DNA of 64,000 bases from CBDDLD01 sp965230605 (GTDB lineage: Bacteria; Bacteroidota; Bacteroidia; Flavobacteriales; Flavobacteriaceae). Below the pieces are notes generated by a model. It saw only the letters and a list, made by a program, of their open reading frames with translations, searched no databases and had not been told where the DNA came from. A program made the position numbers and the translations under genes. Shown here one piece after another: positions 45,109 through 53,648 of the stretch; within the stretch, counting starts at the first letter, position 1, and every line of letters begins with the position of its first letter. Location: the NCBI GenBank assembly GCA_965230605.1, contig CBDDLD010000004.1, positions 806,001 through 870,000 of the forward strand, written 5' to 3'.

Positions 45109-45777
45109 ATGCTTTTAAAATTAAGTCAAGCGAGTAGAGTTATTAATTCTGGTGGCAAAGAGTTAGCATTATTGAATAATATCAACTTAGAGGTCAAAGA
45201 AGGCGATTTCATATCATTAATGGGACCTTCCGGATCAGGAAAGTCCACATTGCTTAATTGTATTGGAATGCTAGATAGTTTTACAGGTGGTGGATATACC
45301 TTTTTAGGAGAGCCGGTCCATAGCATGAAAGAAAAGAGCAGGTCCAAATTGTACAAAGAATATATAGGATTTGTATTTCAAGCTTATCATCTCATAGACG
45401 AGTTGACTGTAGAAGAAAATATTGAAACGCCATTACTTTATAAGAATGTGAAGTCTTCGGAACGAAAAGCATTGGTAGCAGATATGTTGGATCGATTTAA
45501 TATCGTCGGTAAAAAAAATCTGTTCCCTGTACAGTTGAGTGGAGGGCAACAGCAATTAGTGGGTATAGCCAGAGCCTTGATATCGAAGCCTAAGTTAATT
45601 CTTGCTGATGAGCCAACAGGAAACCTTAATTCTAAACAAGGGGAGGAGATCATGGAATTGTTTTCAGAATTAAATAAAGATGGTGTAACCATTATTCAAG
45701 CCACACATTCAGAAAGTAATGCGTCATATGGATCCAGGATCATCAATCTTTTAGATGGTGAAATTGTTAACGATTAA
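45109..45777 (+). CDS. Second ABC transporter ATP-binding protein
   Basis: 222 residues, LolD/MacB type: Walker A GPSGSGKST, Q-loop FVFQAYHLIDELTVEENIETPLLY, signature LSGGQQQLVGIARAL, Walker B LILADEPTGNLNS. The residue after the signature Gln run is Leu instead of the usual Arg, and the D-loop has Asn for Asp, in contrast to the first ATPase. It may form a heterodimer with it or pair with a different permease. Confidence 0.93.
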   Translation: MLLKLSQASRVINSGGKELALLNNINLEVKEGDFISLMGPSGSGKSTLLNCIGMLDSFTGGGYTFLGEPVHSMKEKSRSKLYKEYIGFVFQAYHLIDELTVEENIETPLLYKNVKSSERKALVADMLDRFNIVGKKNLFPVQLSGGQQQLVGIARALISKPKLILADEPTGNLNSKQGEEIMELFSELNKDGVTIIQATHSESNASYGSRIINLLDGEIVND

Positions 45778-45789
45778 CTTCTAGAAATC

Positions 45790-47211
45790 ATGTCATTTAA
45801 AACCATTATAGGCCTTTGTGTACTACTTGGGCAATCCATTGTATTCTCACAAAACAATATCACAGAAAAGTATACTCTAGACCAGTGTATTGCTCTGGCT
45901 CTTGAAAATAATCTGGATTACAGATCGTCTAAGTTGACAGCCAGATCATCAGATATTAATTTTAAACAATCTAAAGCTAATCTATTACCCTCAATAAATG
46001 GGAATTACAATATTGGAGTCAATAACGGTAGAAGTATCGATCCGTTTACCAATGATTTTATTAATCAACGATTAACGTTTTCGAATGCGAACCTCAATTT
46101 AGATGCTACAATATTTAATGGGTTTCGTTTATTAAATTCTGTGAAGCAACAGCGTTATAATAAACTGGCTGCAAAAATGGAAATTGAAGAAGCAAGGCAA
46201 AACCTTATTCTTAATGTTACACTGGCTTATTTACAGGTATTAAATAGCAGAGATGTTCTTGAACTTAATAGAAATCGATTAGAAGTGACGAATAAACAAG
46301 TCAAGCTTCAAGAAGATCAATATAATGAAGAGGTTGGTAATCCTGCAGATTATACAGATATCTTAGGTCAGAAATCGATAGATGAGACTAATATTTTAAC
46401 CTCTGAAAGTGCATTAAACAATGCAAAACTGAATTTATTACGATTATTAAATCTAACCGAAAATATTGATATAGATACAAAAGACATTCTTTTAGATGTA
46501 CAAGAATATTCACTAAGCTCGGATGAGGTGTATAATGATGCACTGGAAAATTTAGCGACGTTTAAAGCAAGAACGTTGAGAGTTGAAGCAGCAAAAAAAG
46601 GCGTAGGTGTAGCTAGAGCTCAGTTCATTCCGGAAATATCAATTTTTGGTCAGGTAAATACCAATTATTCGAGTGTTGCGGAAACATTTACCGAAACGGG
46701 GAGTAATATTGTTGAGACGGGTGATTTTGTAACCGTTGGAGGTCAGGATTTACCGGTCTTAACTGAGCAGAGATCCTTTAGTTCACAGACCATTAGTTAT
46801 GCAGATCAGTTCGAGAATAATTTGAACTCTGTAGTCGGATTGTCAGTAAGAGTGCCTTTATTTAATGGGTTTAGGGCAAAGAATAATGTGGCTCTCGAAA
46901 AGATAAGAGTTGAAGAATCTTTGGTGGAATTAGAACGGACCCAGTTAGATATAAAAAATACCATACAACAAGTACATTTCGATATGGTAGCTGCATACGA
47001 TCGTTACCTAAGCTTATTAAAACAAGTGGATGCTTTTGAGCGCTCCTACAGTGTAAATGAAGTACGATTTAATAATGGCGTGTCTAATTTTGTAGCTTAT
47101 ATCACTAGTAAAAATAATTTGGACAATGCTAGAGCTAATTTAGCCAATGCGAAGTATGCCTATTTACTGCGTGTGAAGGTATTGGAGTATTATAGAGGGT
47201 TATCGCTTTAA
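45790..47211 (+). CDS. TolC-family outer membrane efflux protein
   Basis: 473 residues: signal peptide (to about residue 20, VFSQ), then two OEP repeats (PF02321) with the opening YTLDQCIALALENNLDYRSSKLTARSSDINFKQSKANLLPSINGNYNIG, coiled-coil helices and NSVVGLSVRVPLFNGFRAKNNV in the second half. Forms the outer-membrane channel for the adaptor/ABC exporter. Last gene of the operon, followed by a terminator. Confidence 0.94.
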   Translation: MSFKTIIGLCVLLGQSIVFSQNNITEKYTLDQCIALALENNLDYRSSKLTARSSDINFKQSKANLLPSINGNYNIGVNNGRSIDPFTNDFINQRLTFSNANLNLDATIFNGFRLLNSVKQQRYNKLAAKMEIEEARQNLILNVTLAYLQVLNSRDVLELNRNRLEVTNKQVKLQEDQYNEEVGNPADYTDILGQKSIDETNILTSESALNNAKLNLLRLLNLTENIDIDTKDILLDVQEYSLSSDEVYNDALENLATFKARTLRVEAAKKGVGVARAQFIPEISIFGQVNTNYSSVAETFTETGSNIVETGDFVTVGGQDLPVLTEQRSFSSQTISYADQFENNLNSVVGLSVRVPLFNGFRAKNNVALEKIRVEESLVELERTQLDIKNTIQQVHFDMVAAYDRYLSLLKQVDAFERSYSVNEVRFNNGVSNFVAYITSKNNLDNARANLANAKYAYLLRVKVLEYYRGLSL

Positions 47212-47225
47212 TCAAATAAGGGAAT

Positions 47226-47270
47226 CAAAATAAAACCTTTAATCTGTTATGGATTAAAGGTTTTATTTTG
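47226..47270 (+). terminator. Terminator of the export operon
   Basis: A 19-bp perfect inverted repeat (arms 47226-47244 and 47252-47270) with a 7-nt loop (TGTTATG); the distal arm ends in TTTTATTTTG. It starts 15 bp after the tolC stop. Confidence 0.88.
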
Positions 47271-47348
47271 ATGAGGATGTATATCGAAATATATTATCTT
47301 TAACATTAAAACTAAAAACACAGACTTATTTATGTGTTGCTCACAATT

Positions 47349-47549
47349 ATGGAAAAAGCAATCAATAATTTCTGTCCTCGTTCAGGAAGACCTGTTTCAA
47401 GTGATTCACTAACCAAATATCGAGGTTTTACGGTGGGTTTTTGTAATCCCGGTTGTCGCGACGATTTCGCTAAAAACATAAAAGGTAATCCTGAAGATTC
47501 GAATTACTTTGATGTTGTGATCAAAGAAAATAAGTTATCTCAAAGTTAA
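47349..47549 (+). CDS. Small Cys-rich YHS/TRASH-like protein
   Basis: 66 residues from ATG at 47349 (MEKAINNFCPRSGRPV). CPRSGRPVSSDSLTKYRG and VGFCNPGCRDDFA form a paired-Cys knuckle resembling a YHS/TRASH-like treble clef, possibly metal-binding. Homologues are often mislabelled glutathione S-transferase. No signal peptide. It stands alone in accessory DNA and is followed 8 bp later by an inverted-repeat element. Confidence 0.75.
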   Translation: MEKAINNFCPRSGRPVSSDSLTKYRGFTVGFCNPGCRDDFAKNIKGNPEDSNYFDVVIKENKLSQS

Positions 47550-47556
47550 ACGAAAT

Positions 47557-47620
47557 ACAACAATGTGTATAACGCATGCCCAAGTGGGTACGCACCATAC
47601 ACAGACTGTTGGCAATAATT
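47557..47620. repeat. Intergenic inverted-repeat element A
   Basis: 64-bp imperfect palindrome: left end ACAACAATGTGTATA, right end ACTGTTGGCAATAATT. The inner arms also pair (GTGTAT-nnn-GCRTRCCCA type), giving a long bulged hairpin. The ends match element B. About 50 bp beyond the right end also resemble the DNA after B (TTGCTT..ACTTTT and TCGTCTTT). Confidence 0.7.
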
Positions 47621-47708
47621 CTCACTTAATAGAATTTTATGTTGCTTAGGCAACTTTTCAAGTTGTTTTTTCGTCTTTATAATAAGAAACCATTTTAAAA
47701 CTTGAGTA

Positions 47709-48392
47709 ATGAAAAATTATATTCAAAAAGCTGGATTAATTTCTGGAATCGGAATTTTGATCATGGTACTTACAGTACCAATCGCAGAATTCGCAATTTT
47801 TCCTGAACTAATTGATTATCAAAATGCCAAAAACACTTTTAACAATATTACCGAAAATCGAGTCTTATTTACCTCAGGAATTTTTTTGCACTTAATTACC
47901 TTAATTTGTGATGTTATAGTCGCATGGTCTCTATACTTATTTCTAAGACCAGTGGATAGGGGATTCTCACAACTTGTAGCGCTTTTTAGAATTGTGTTCT
48001 CTGTAGTCACTCTAGCAGCACTGCTAAATTTGGTGAATGTACTTACCTTAACACAAGATTCTAGTTACCTTATGGCTTTTGACCAATCGATTCATTCCAA
48101 AGTTTTATTATCAATAAAGAACTTCAATCTTGAATGGAGTTTTGCATTTACATTTTTTAGTATTTATCTGGTCCTGTTGGGAGTTTTGGTTTATAAAGCT
48201 TCTTATGTTCCAAAAATCTTGGGCATTCTATTGATTATAGCTGGGGTAGGCTATTTCATAGATACAATAAGGTCCTTCTTTTTCCCTACTCTCAAAATGG
48301 ATTATATAATGATTACATATTTTGGGGAACTCGTCTTCATGTTTTGGCTTCTTATAAAGGGTTGGAGGGTGAAAGTCCCAAGTTCAATTTAA
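47709..48392 (+). CDS. DUF4386 membrane protein
   Basis: 227 residues with about six membrane spans: KAGLISGIGILIMVLTVPIAEF, LFTSGIFLHLITLICDVIVAWSLYLFLRPVDRGFSQLVALFRIVFSVV, and later VLVYKASYVPKILGILLIIAGVGYFID. This matches DUF4386 (PF14329). Function unknown. It lies between two related inverted-repeat elements as a solitary gene. Confidence 0.85.
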   Translation: MKNYIQKAGLISGIGILIMVLTVPIAEFAIFPELIDYQNAKNTFNNITENRVLFTSGIFLHLITLICDVIVAWSLYLFLRPVDRGFSQLVALFRIVFSVVTLAALLNLVNVLTLTQDSSYLMAFDQSIHSKVLLSIKNFNLEWSFAFTFFSIYLVLLGVLVYKASYVPKILGILLIIAGVGYFIDTIRSFFFPTLKMDYIMITYFGELVFMFWLLIKGWRVKVPSSI

Positions 48393-48695
48393 CAACAAAA
48401 CAGAGTGTAATAAAAGATAAAACTCTATAAAACCAAGTAGAAAATATTAAAAACAACAATGTGTATAGCTCATTGCAGCTGAATTTTCAATAAAAAATTA
48501 CTCGCATTTTCTCTATTTTAGGTTAATGCTGAAAAGTCCATTGGACATTTTTAGTAACGAATCATATACAAAACTGTTGGCAGCAATTTCACAGCGATAT
48601 TGCTTCGCACTTTTAACTTAATCATTAGCATTTATCAAACAACCTGCAACGGTAAAATATTTTTGTCGTCTTTTTATTAGCTGAATCAATTTGTA
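48393..48695. other. Non-coding interval with element B, 303 bp
   Basis: No ORF of note. It contains element B (48453-48588) and, further right, TCGTCTTT-type sequence shared with the 5' flank of the DUF4386 gene that may be promoter DNA of the following gene. Confidence 0.7.
48453..48588. repeat. Intergenic inverted-repeat element B
   Basis: 136 bp with left end ACAACAATGTGTATA, identical to element A, and right end ACTGTTGGCAGCAATT, 14 of 16 identical. The ends form an imperfect inverted repeat; the interior differs and contains a small hairpin (GTCCATTGGAC). Confidence 0.7.
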
Positions 48696-49919
48696 ATGAA
48701 ATTTAAAACTAACTTATTAAAACTAGTTTCACTGATATTACTTTCCTGCTCTAGCAGTAATAAAGATATTCTGATACTTAAACAAGGAAATTTAATTGAT
48801 GTTAATACAGGTAATATAACAACTACCTCAATATATATCCAAAATGGTGAAATAAAAGAGATTGGGAATTTTGACGAATTACGAATACGACATATTGGGA
48901 GAGACAATATTATTGACTGTACTTCCAAATATATACTACCAGGCCTTTTTGATATGCATACCCACATTTATGAAGAACAAAATTCATATCAGTATCTAAA
49001 TAAATTACTAAAAAAAGGAATAACTTCCATTAGAGACATGGGAGGTGTGGCTGACTCTATTGCAAATTGGAAATATTCTGATGTAAACAAACGTTTCAAT
49101 ATTCCAAATATTTGTTTTGTGGGTTATACATTGGATGGTGAAGGCAGTACGGATTCTCATCATATCTTGATTAGAAATAGAAATGATATTGATAGCTTAA
49201 TGATAAAGTTTGATTCTTTACAGGTAGATGCTCTAAAAGTTCATAATTTTTTCCCAGATTCTTTAATAAATACCTTGGTAGAAAAAGGGAAACAATTTGA
49301 ATTAAAAGTAGTTGGGCATATCCCCTTAGGTGTAAGTTTAGAATATGCAGTTAATAATTTTGCAACTATAGAGCATGCATCTTCATTAATAAGTGCACTT
49401 GTATATCAAAAGGATAATGGTATTGAAAACATTACCCAGGCTTTTATAAAATTAGACTCTGAATATTTGACTAAACTTTCTAAGCTCTTTAATGAATCTG
49501 GAACTGCCTTCACACCTACACTTTACACTCATTATTTAGGGTATGAACAAGTGTCAAATACGTTTCAAAAAGAATTGGGTATGAAGATGTACAAACGTTT
49601 TGAAATGATTGTGAAACATTTAGCAGAAAATGATGTTATAATTTTAGCAGGCTCTGATGTAGTACCAATAAGCAGTAGCAATTTAAATTCCCTTCATATG
49701 GAATTAGAAGCCTTATCAAAAGCAGGATTAGATAATTTAAAAGTAATACAGAGTGCAACGATTAATCCAGCAAAAGTCCTCAAAATAAATGATAGATACG
49801 GTACTATTAGCAAAGGGAAGATTGCAGATTTAGTCTTACTAAAAGATAATCCATTAAATGATGTAACTAATATAAATAAAGTTCAACTCGTGATTAAGAA
49901 TGGAAAGATAATAGATTAA
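48696..49919 (+). CDS. Amidohydrolase-family lipoprotein
   Basis: 407 residues: lipoprotein signal with Cys at residue 18 (LILLSC), then a metal-dependent amidohydrolase (imidazolonepropionase/prolidase-like): KQGNLIDVNTGNI, YILPGLFDMHTHIYE with H88/H90, TSIRDMGG, VVGHIPLGVSLEYAV, FATIEHASS, AGSDVVP with the metal-ligand Asp, and the C-terminal ATINPAKVL...GTISKGKIADLVLL. Substrate unknown. Solitary, followed 15 bp later by an element-like left end. Confidence 0.9.
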   Translation: MKFKTNLLKLVSLILLSCSSSNKDILILKQGNLIDVNTGNITTTSIYIQNGEIKEIGNFDELRIRHIGRDNIIDCTSKYILPGLFDMHTHIYEEQNSYQYLNKLLKKGITSIRDMGGVADSIANWKYSDVNKRFNIPNICFVGYTLDGEGSTDSHHILIRNRNDIDSLMIKFDSLQVDALKVHNFFPDSLINTLVEKGKQFELKVVGHIPLGVSLEYAVNNFATIEHASSLISALVYQKDNGIENITQAFIKLDSEYLTKLSKLFNESGTAFTPTLYTHYLGYEQVSNTFQKELGMKMYKRFEMIVKHLAENDVIILAGSDVVPISSSNLNSLHMELEALSKAGLDNLKVIQSATINPAKVLKINDRYGTISKGKIADLVLLKDNPLNDVTNINKVQLVIKNGKIID

Positions 49920-50072
49920 ATCAAAAACGTTGTACAATAATGTATAAAGGCAATTACGACGGACTAGCAAGGGGTTTTTATCGTAGAGTGGAGGAGATTA
50001 ACTTTGCTGTTCTCTATCACCCCATTATGTAAATGTATCTTAAAAGTTGTTGAGGTTCAACTTTTAAACAAC

Positions 50073-50106
50073 AAAGCTCAATCAAGTCATACTTGTTGAG
50101 CTTTTT
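50073..50106 (+). terminator. Terminator-like hairpin
   Basis: AAGCTCAA-CAAGT / ACTTG-TTGAGCTT stem with small bulge and 3-nt loop, followed by TTTTT. It could end rightward transcription from the amidohydrolase gene. Confidence 0.65.
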
Positions 50107-50114
50107 ACGCTTAA

Positions 50115-50131
50115 TTGTGGAGTCGGGGAGA
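50115..50131 (+). repeat. Direct repeat of the tmRNA 3' end (attachment-site candidate)
   Basis: TTGTGGAGTCGGGGAGA occurs here and again at 50256-50272, which is the 3' terminus of the tmRNA gene, 141 bp away. Such duplications flank elements integrated at ssrA. Confidence 0.55.
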
Positions 50132-50258
50132 TTAGCTGTCGCTGTTCTCACCTTTCCAAAATTGCAAATCAAAATTTTGATTTTTTTTGCATCATTCCAA
50201 TCTTAAAAATAAATTTTCAGATTTCCATTTTACAAAATACAACAATTTTGGAGTGTTG

Positions 50259-50652
50259 TGGAGTCGGGGAGAATCGAACTCCCGTCCAAACAAGCAACTA
50301 AAGAGCTTTCTACATGTTTAGTTTTTTATTGGTTGTCGGTGATAAACCGGTAAAAAACAACCTACTTATCACTTAGCTTCTTAAGTTTCAAAATGCTATC
50401 GAAGCACTAACATTTCTAGGTTGACTTTAACGATGCCTCTAAGTAGAACGCCGTTAACCAAGGCTTTCAAGAGACATTTAGCTTGCACACCTAGTGTGCC
50501 GAGGCTTGATCTTACTATAATTCAGATATTAAGCAGCTAAAGCGTAGTTATTTTCGCCGTTTAAAATTTGATATCGCCTTTAACGTGTTTCAATATCATA
50601 ACACGACATGCTTACCATTCAATTGATCTTGCTGTCAAAACCAGTCGACCCC
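50259..50652 (-). ncRNA. ssrA: Transfer-messenger RNA (tmRNA)
   Basis: About 394 nt. The 5' end GGGGTCG (from 50652) pairs with CGACTCC at the 3' end, forming the acceptor stem; next to it are the conserved ACTGGTTTTGACAGC and the T-arm-like GGGAGTTCGATTCTCCC. The tag reading frame at 50558-50529 encodes GENNYALAA followed by TAA, ending with the ALAA degron. CCA is not encoded (ends in CCA only as CTCCA-CAA). Releases stalled ribosomes. Upstream on the minus strand a TTTTTTTG and CCTTTTG pair could serve as promoter. Confidence 0.96.
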
Positions 50653-50792
50653 ATTATTTCAAAGAACCCTTTCATACAAAAGGATAGCGAAGTTACAAAA
50701 AAAGTTGTGCAACCTCTTATTTCCCATTATTTTCGTGCAAAAATTATTCCAGAGTAATTCTGTCAGTAATCTGACATACAAACCAGATCATA

Positions 50793-52001
50793 ATGAAGTT
50801 TGCAATTATAAAAGAACGTAAGAATCCACCAGACCGCCGTGTTGTCTTTTCTCCAGAAAAACTTGCTGAAGCCAGATCTCAGTATCCTATGGCAGAGTTT
50901 GTTGTAGAGTCGTCTGATATTCGAGTGTTTCCTGATGAAGCGTATAAAGCTAAAGGATTTAAAGTGACAGATGATGTCAGTGATTGTGACGTTATGATCG
51001 GTGTTAAGGAAGTACCTATAGTGCATTTAATACCTAACAAAAAATACTTCTATTTCTCACATACGATTAAAAAACAACCTTATAATAGAGAGCTACTCAA
51101 AGCGATGCTCGATAAACACATTGAGATGATAGATCATGAGACCATCATCAAAGAAAACGGAGCACGACTTATTGGGTTTGGGCGTTATGCCGGTTTAGTA
51201 GGCGCCTATAATGGATTTAGAGCACTTGGATTAAGAGATGGGTTATTTAATCTGCCAAAAGTAGAAACACTGTATGATCTTAATGCTGTAAAAACAGAGT
51301 TAGATAAGATCACGCTTCCAAATATTAAAATATTACTTTCCGGTACAGGAAAAGTGGCTCATGGCGCCAAGGAAATTCTAGATCACTTACAAGTTAAAGA
51401 AGTTAGTGATGCGTTATACTTAACGTCTAAATTTTCTGAGCCAGTTTATTGTAGGGTAGATGTGATGGAATATAGCAAGCGTAAAGACGGTAAAGTAGGC
51501 GATAAAAACGAGTTCTATAAAGACCCAAGTGGTTATGAAAGTAATTTTATGCCCTATGCTAAAGAAACCGATTATTTTATAGCTGGACATTTTTATGGTC
51601 ATGGTGCGCCATATCTGTTTACTAGAGAAGATGCAAAGCATTCTGAATTTGCAATTAATTTGGTCGCAGACATATCTTGTGATATTGATGGCCCAGTGGC
51701 TTCTACATTAAGAGCTTCTACTATTGAAGACCCTTTCTATGGCTATGATGCTCAAACAGAATCTGAAGTTGCCTATGATGCAAAAGATGCTATTACAGTA
51801 ATGGCCGTAGATAATTTACCATGCGAACTTCCTAAAGACGCCAGTGAAGGTTTTGGAGATGCCTTTTTAGAACATGTCATTCCTGCATTGCTTAATGGCG
51901 ATAAAGACCGTATTATAGAACGAGCACAAATGACGACAAGTGATGGTAAACTAACACCACGCTTTGCCTATTTACAAGATTATGTAGATGGCAAAGAATG
52001 A
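50793..52001 (+). CDS. Lysine/alanine dehydrogenase-like NAD(P) oxidoreductase
   Basis: 402 residues. AlaDh/PNT N-terminal-like domain (FAIIKERKNPPDRRVVFSPEKL, FVVESSDIRVFPDEAYKAKG, VMIGVKEVP, FYFSHTIKKQPYN) and a Rossmann segment around 195-215 (NIKILLSGTGKVAHGAKEIL). SSGTGK-like GTG spacing replaces the typical GxGxxG. It resembles the saccharopine dehydrogenase (lysine-forming, LYS1-like) and alanine dehydrogenase superfamily; the actual substrate is unassigned. The C-terminus overlaps the convergent DUF1361 gene by 22 bases. Confidence 0.85.
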   Translation: MKFAIIKERKNPPDRRVVFSPEKLAEARSQYPMAEFVVESSDIRVFPDEAYKAKGFKVTDDVSDCDVMIGVKEVPIVHLIPNKKYFYFSHTIKKQPYNRELLKAMLDKHIEMIDHETIIKENGARLIGFGRYAGLVGAYNGFRALGLRDGLFNLPKVETLYDLNAVKTELDKITLPNIKILLSGTGKVAHGAKEILDHLQVKEVSDALYLTSKFSEPVYCRVDVMEYSKRKDGKVGDKNEFYKDPSGYESNFMPYAKETDYFIAGHFYGHGAPYLFTREDAKHSEFAINLVADISCDIDGPVASTLRASTIEDPFYGYDAQTESEVAYDAKDAITVMAVDNLPCELPKDASEGFGDAFLEHVIPALLNGDKDRIIERAQMTTSDGKLTPRFAYLQDYVDGKE

Positions 52002-52657
52002 TGTGGCTTAGATAAGGTTTTAAATATCCAAAAACCGATAGCTAAAAAACTTCCAAAACCTATTATAAACAACCAGGCTTCTTTGTGGCCCAGAGGTTGA
52101 AAAATGATAGATAGAGTATCTTTTATAATTCGTTGAGGTTGACTCAATATTTCCCAAGAGTTATAACGCAGAAACCGACCCAAATAGACCCCTAAAGCAG
52201 ATAAGAATAGTACAGCAAGAGTGATGCTCCTCACATACCAGATATTCAGTTTCGATTTCAATAGGTCTTGCATATGTGATAGTGACACATAAAACAGGAA
52301 TAAGCCTGAAGCAGCAAACGACAGTACTACTAATATATCAAACCATAAAAAAGGAGTTCTGCTAATCTTAAGGTGTAATAGGTCGGTAATGATATAAGGT
52401 GCATTTGGTAAAAAAAGCAACCATGCCATGAACCATAATCCCAAAGCTATTGTGCTGAGGTTCTTTTTAGATGTAATGTACATGGTAATGAGGTAAGGAA
52501 TAACTGCTAAGAATAGATTCCATATTAAAAATATATAGAAATAGGATCTGTTGAGTTTGATTCGTAAAACAAGTAAAACGATGCTGAATAGCATAGCAAT
52601 ACCAATGGTACGATGTGTTTCTGTTTTCTGTTTGATGTAATTTATAACTGTTTTCAT
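51980..52657 (-). CDS. DUF1361 membrane protein
   Basis: 225 residues with about seven membrane spans, among them IGIAMLFSIVLLVLRI, YFYIFLIWNLFLAVIPYLI, FMAWLLFLPNAPYIITDLLHL and WLFIIGFGSFLAIGFWI. The LPNAPYIITDLLHL motif is characteristic of DUF1361 (PF07099). Last in a leftward group of four genes (COQ4-like, SanA-like, DUF2809, DUF1361), all overlapping by 4 bases. Function unknown. Confidence 0.88.
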   Translation of the reverse strand: MKTVINYIKQKTETHRTIGIAMLFSIVLLVLRIKLNRSYFYIFLIWNLFLAVIPYLITMYITSKKNLSTIALGLWFMAWLLFLPNAPYIITDLLHLKISRTPFLWFDILVVLSFAASGLFLFYVSLSHMQDLLKSKLNIWYVRSITLAVLFLSALGVYLGRFLRYNSWEILSQPQRIIKDTLSIIFQPLGHKEAWLFIIGFGSFLAIGFWIFKTLSKPHHSLPST

Positions 52658-53022
52658 GATTTTAAATGTTCTATGATTAGGACGGTAATTAACCCGATCG
52701 TGTAGGCGATAAGATCAGTAATATGAAACGTACTGCCTAGAATTAACTTGGCGAGCTTATTATCTTGTACGTTTAAAAATTCTACTAGGTTGGCAAGTTG
52801 TAAGAATTCAATAGTAAAGGCTATAAGACCAACAAAAAGGACTGTGGTTAAGACTTTCAAATTTGTAAAACCTCTAACAAGACAATAGAGTAGTATGACC
52901 ACTAAATAATCACCAAAAGTATAGCGTATAAACCCTTCTTTAATGATGAAAGCAATCCAGATTTCAATAAGAAAAAGGATCAAGGCAATAACGAGGTATG
53001 TTTTATTGATCTGTAGTTTCAT
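52654..53022 (-). CDS. DUF2809 membrane protein
   Basis: 122 residues with four membrane spans; YTFGDYLVVILLYCLVRGF, LIAFTIEFLQLANLVEFLN and STFHITDLIAYTIGLI match DUF2809 (PF10990). Overlaps both neighbours by 4 bases (ATGA), so translation is coupled. Function unknown. Confidence 0.88.
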   Translation of the reverse strand: MKLQINKTYLVIALILFLIEIWIAFIIKEGFIRYTFGDYLVVILLYCLVRGFTNLKVLTTVLFVGLIAFTIEFLQLANLVEFLNVQDNKLAKLILGSTFHITDLIAYTIGLITVLIIEHLKS

Positions 53023-53648
53023 TCTATCAAAATAGGTTTACCTAAAAATTTGGGCTCAACATTAAACGTGATATCCAAGCTGGCTTTAGCTCTAGCCAGA
53101 TACTCTCTTAATCGGGCTTTGATGCCATAGTTTCCTTTTATGGTTCTAGCGTTATATGCTACTGCATCAATTCCATTATTTTTAGCAATGTAAATAGCAC
53201 GTTCATTATGAAATTTCTGAGATATGATGGTTACTTTTTCTAACCCAAAAATAACTTTAGCTCTTACAATAGAATCTAAAGTCCTAAATCCGGCATAGTC
53301 TAGAAATATTCGTTCCTCTGGCACTCCTCTTTTAATGAGATCATTTTTAAAATCAGTAGGTTCATCATAGCTTTTCCTTCCATTATCCCCACTAACCAAT
53401 ACAAAGTCAATTTTCCCTGCTTTGTATAAAGCTACAGCAGCATCAATACGATACTTGTAATAGAGGTTTAATCTACCATCCTTGGTGAGTTTCCCTGCTC
53501 CTAATACCAGACCAACTCTATTGTGGGGAATTTCTAAGATGTCATCAAACACAAAATTTTTGGCTTGACGACCAATACGATAGTCTGTAATTATGACTGC
53601 AATAAGGATGAATATTGCCAGAAGTATTAAAATCTTTATTTTTTTCAT
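53019..53648 (-). CDS. SanA/YdcF-like DUF218 protein
   Basis: 209 residues: one N-terminal membrane helix (about 5-22), then a DUF218 domain (PF02698) with VGLVLGAGKLTKDGRLNLYYKYRIDAAVALYKAGKIDFVLVSGDNG, GVPEERIFLDYAGFRTLDSIVRAK, VTIISQKFHNERAIYIA and REYLARAKASLD. SanA proteins affect envelope permeability and vancomycin sensitivity in enterobacteria. Coupled to the flanking genes by 4-base overlaps. Confidence 0.9.
   Translation of the reverse strand: MKKIKILILLAIFILIAVIITDYRIGRQAKNFVFDDILEIPHNRVGLVLGAGKLTKDGRLNLYYKYRIDAAVALYKAGKIDFVLVSGDNGRKSYDEPTDFKNDLIKRGVPEERIFLDYAGFRTLDSIVRAKVIFGLEKVTIISQKFHNERAIYIAKNNGIDAVAYNARTIKGNYGIKARLREYLARAKASLDITFNVEPKFLGKPILIE

Larger units (their letters stand above)
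49920..50258. other. Non-coding interval with repeats, 339 bp
   Basis: No gene seen. It holds a left-end-like sequence (ACAATAATGTATAA at 49934-49947) without a matching right end, two related sequences at 49988-50014 and 50117-50149, a hairpin at 50042-50065 (AAAAGTTG/CAACTTTT), a terminator-like hairpin at 50073-50106 and a 17-bp copy of the tmRNA 3' end. Confidence 0.65.

Noticed and set aside
47557..48588. Elements A and B as true integron attC sites
   Set aside because: The ends do not match the RYYYAAC/GTTRRRY boxes and no integron integrase is present in the window; kept only as attC-like repeats.
50253..50272. A tRNA gene reading GGGGAGAATCGAACTCCCGTCC
   Set aside because: This is the T-arm-like and acceptor part of the tmRNA; the opposite end is 390 bp away and the tag ORF is present.
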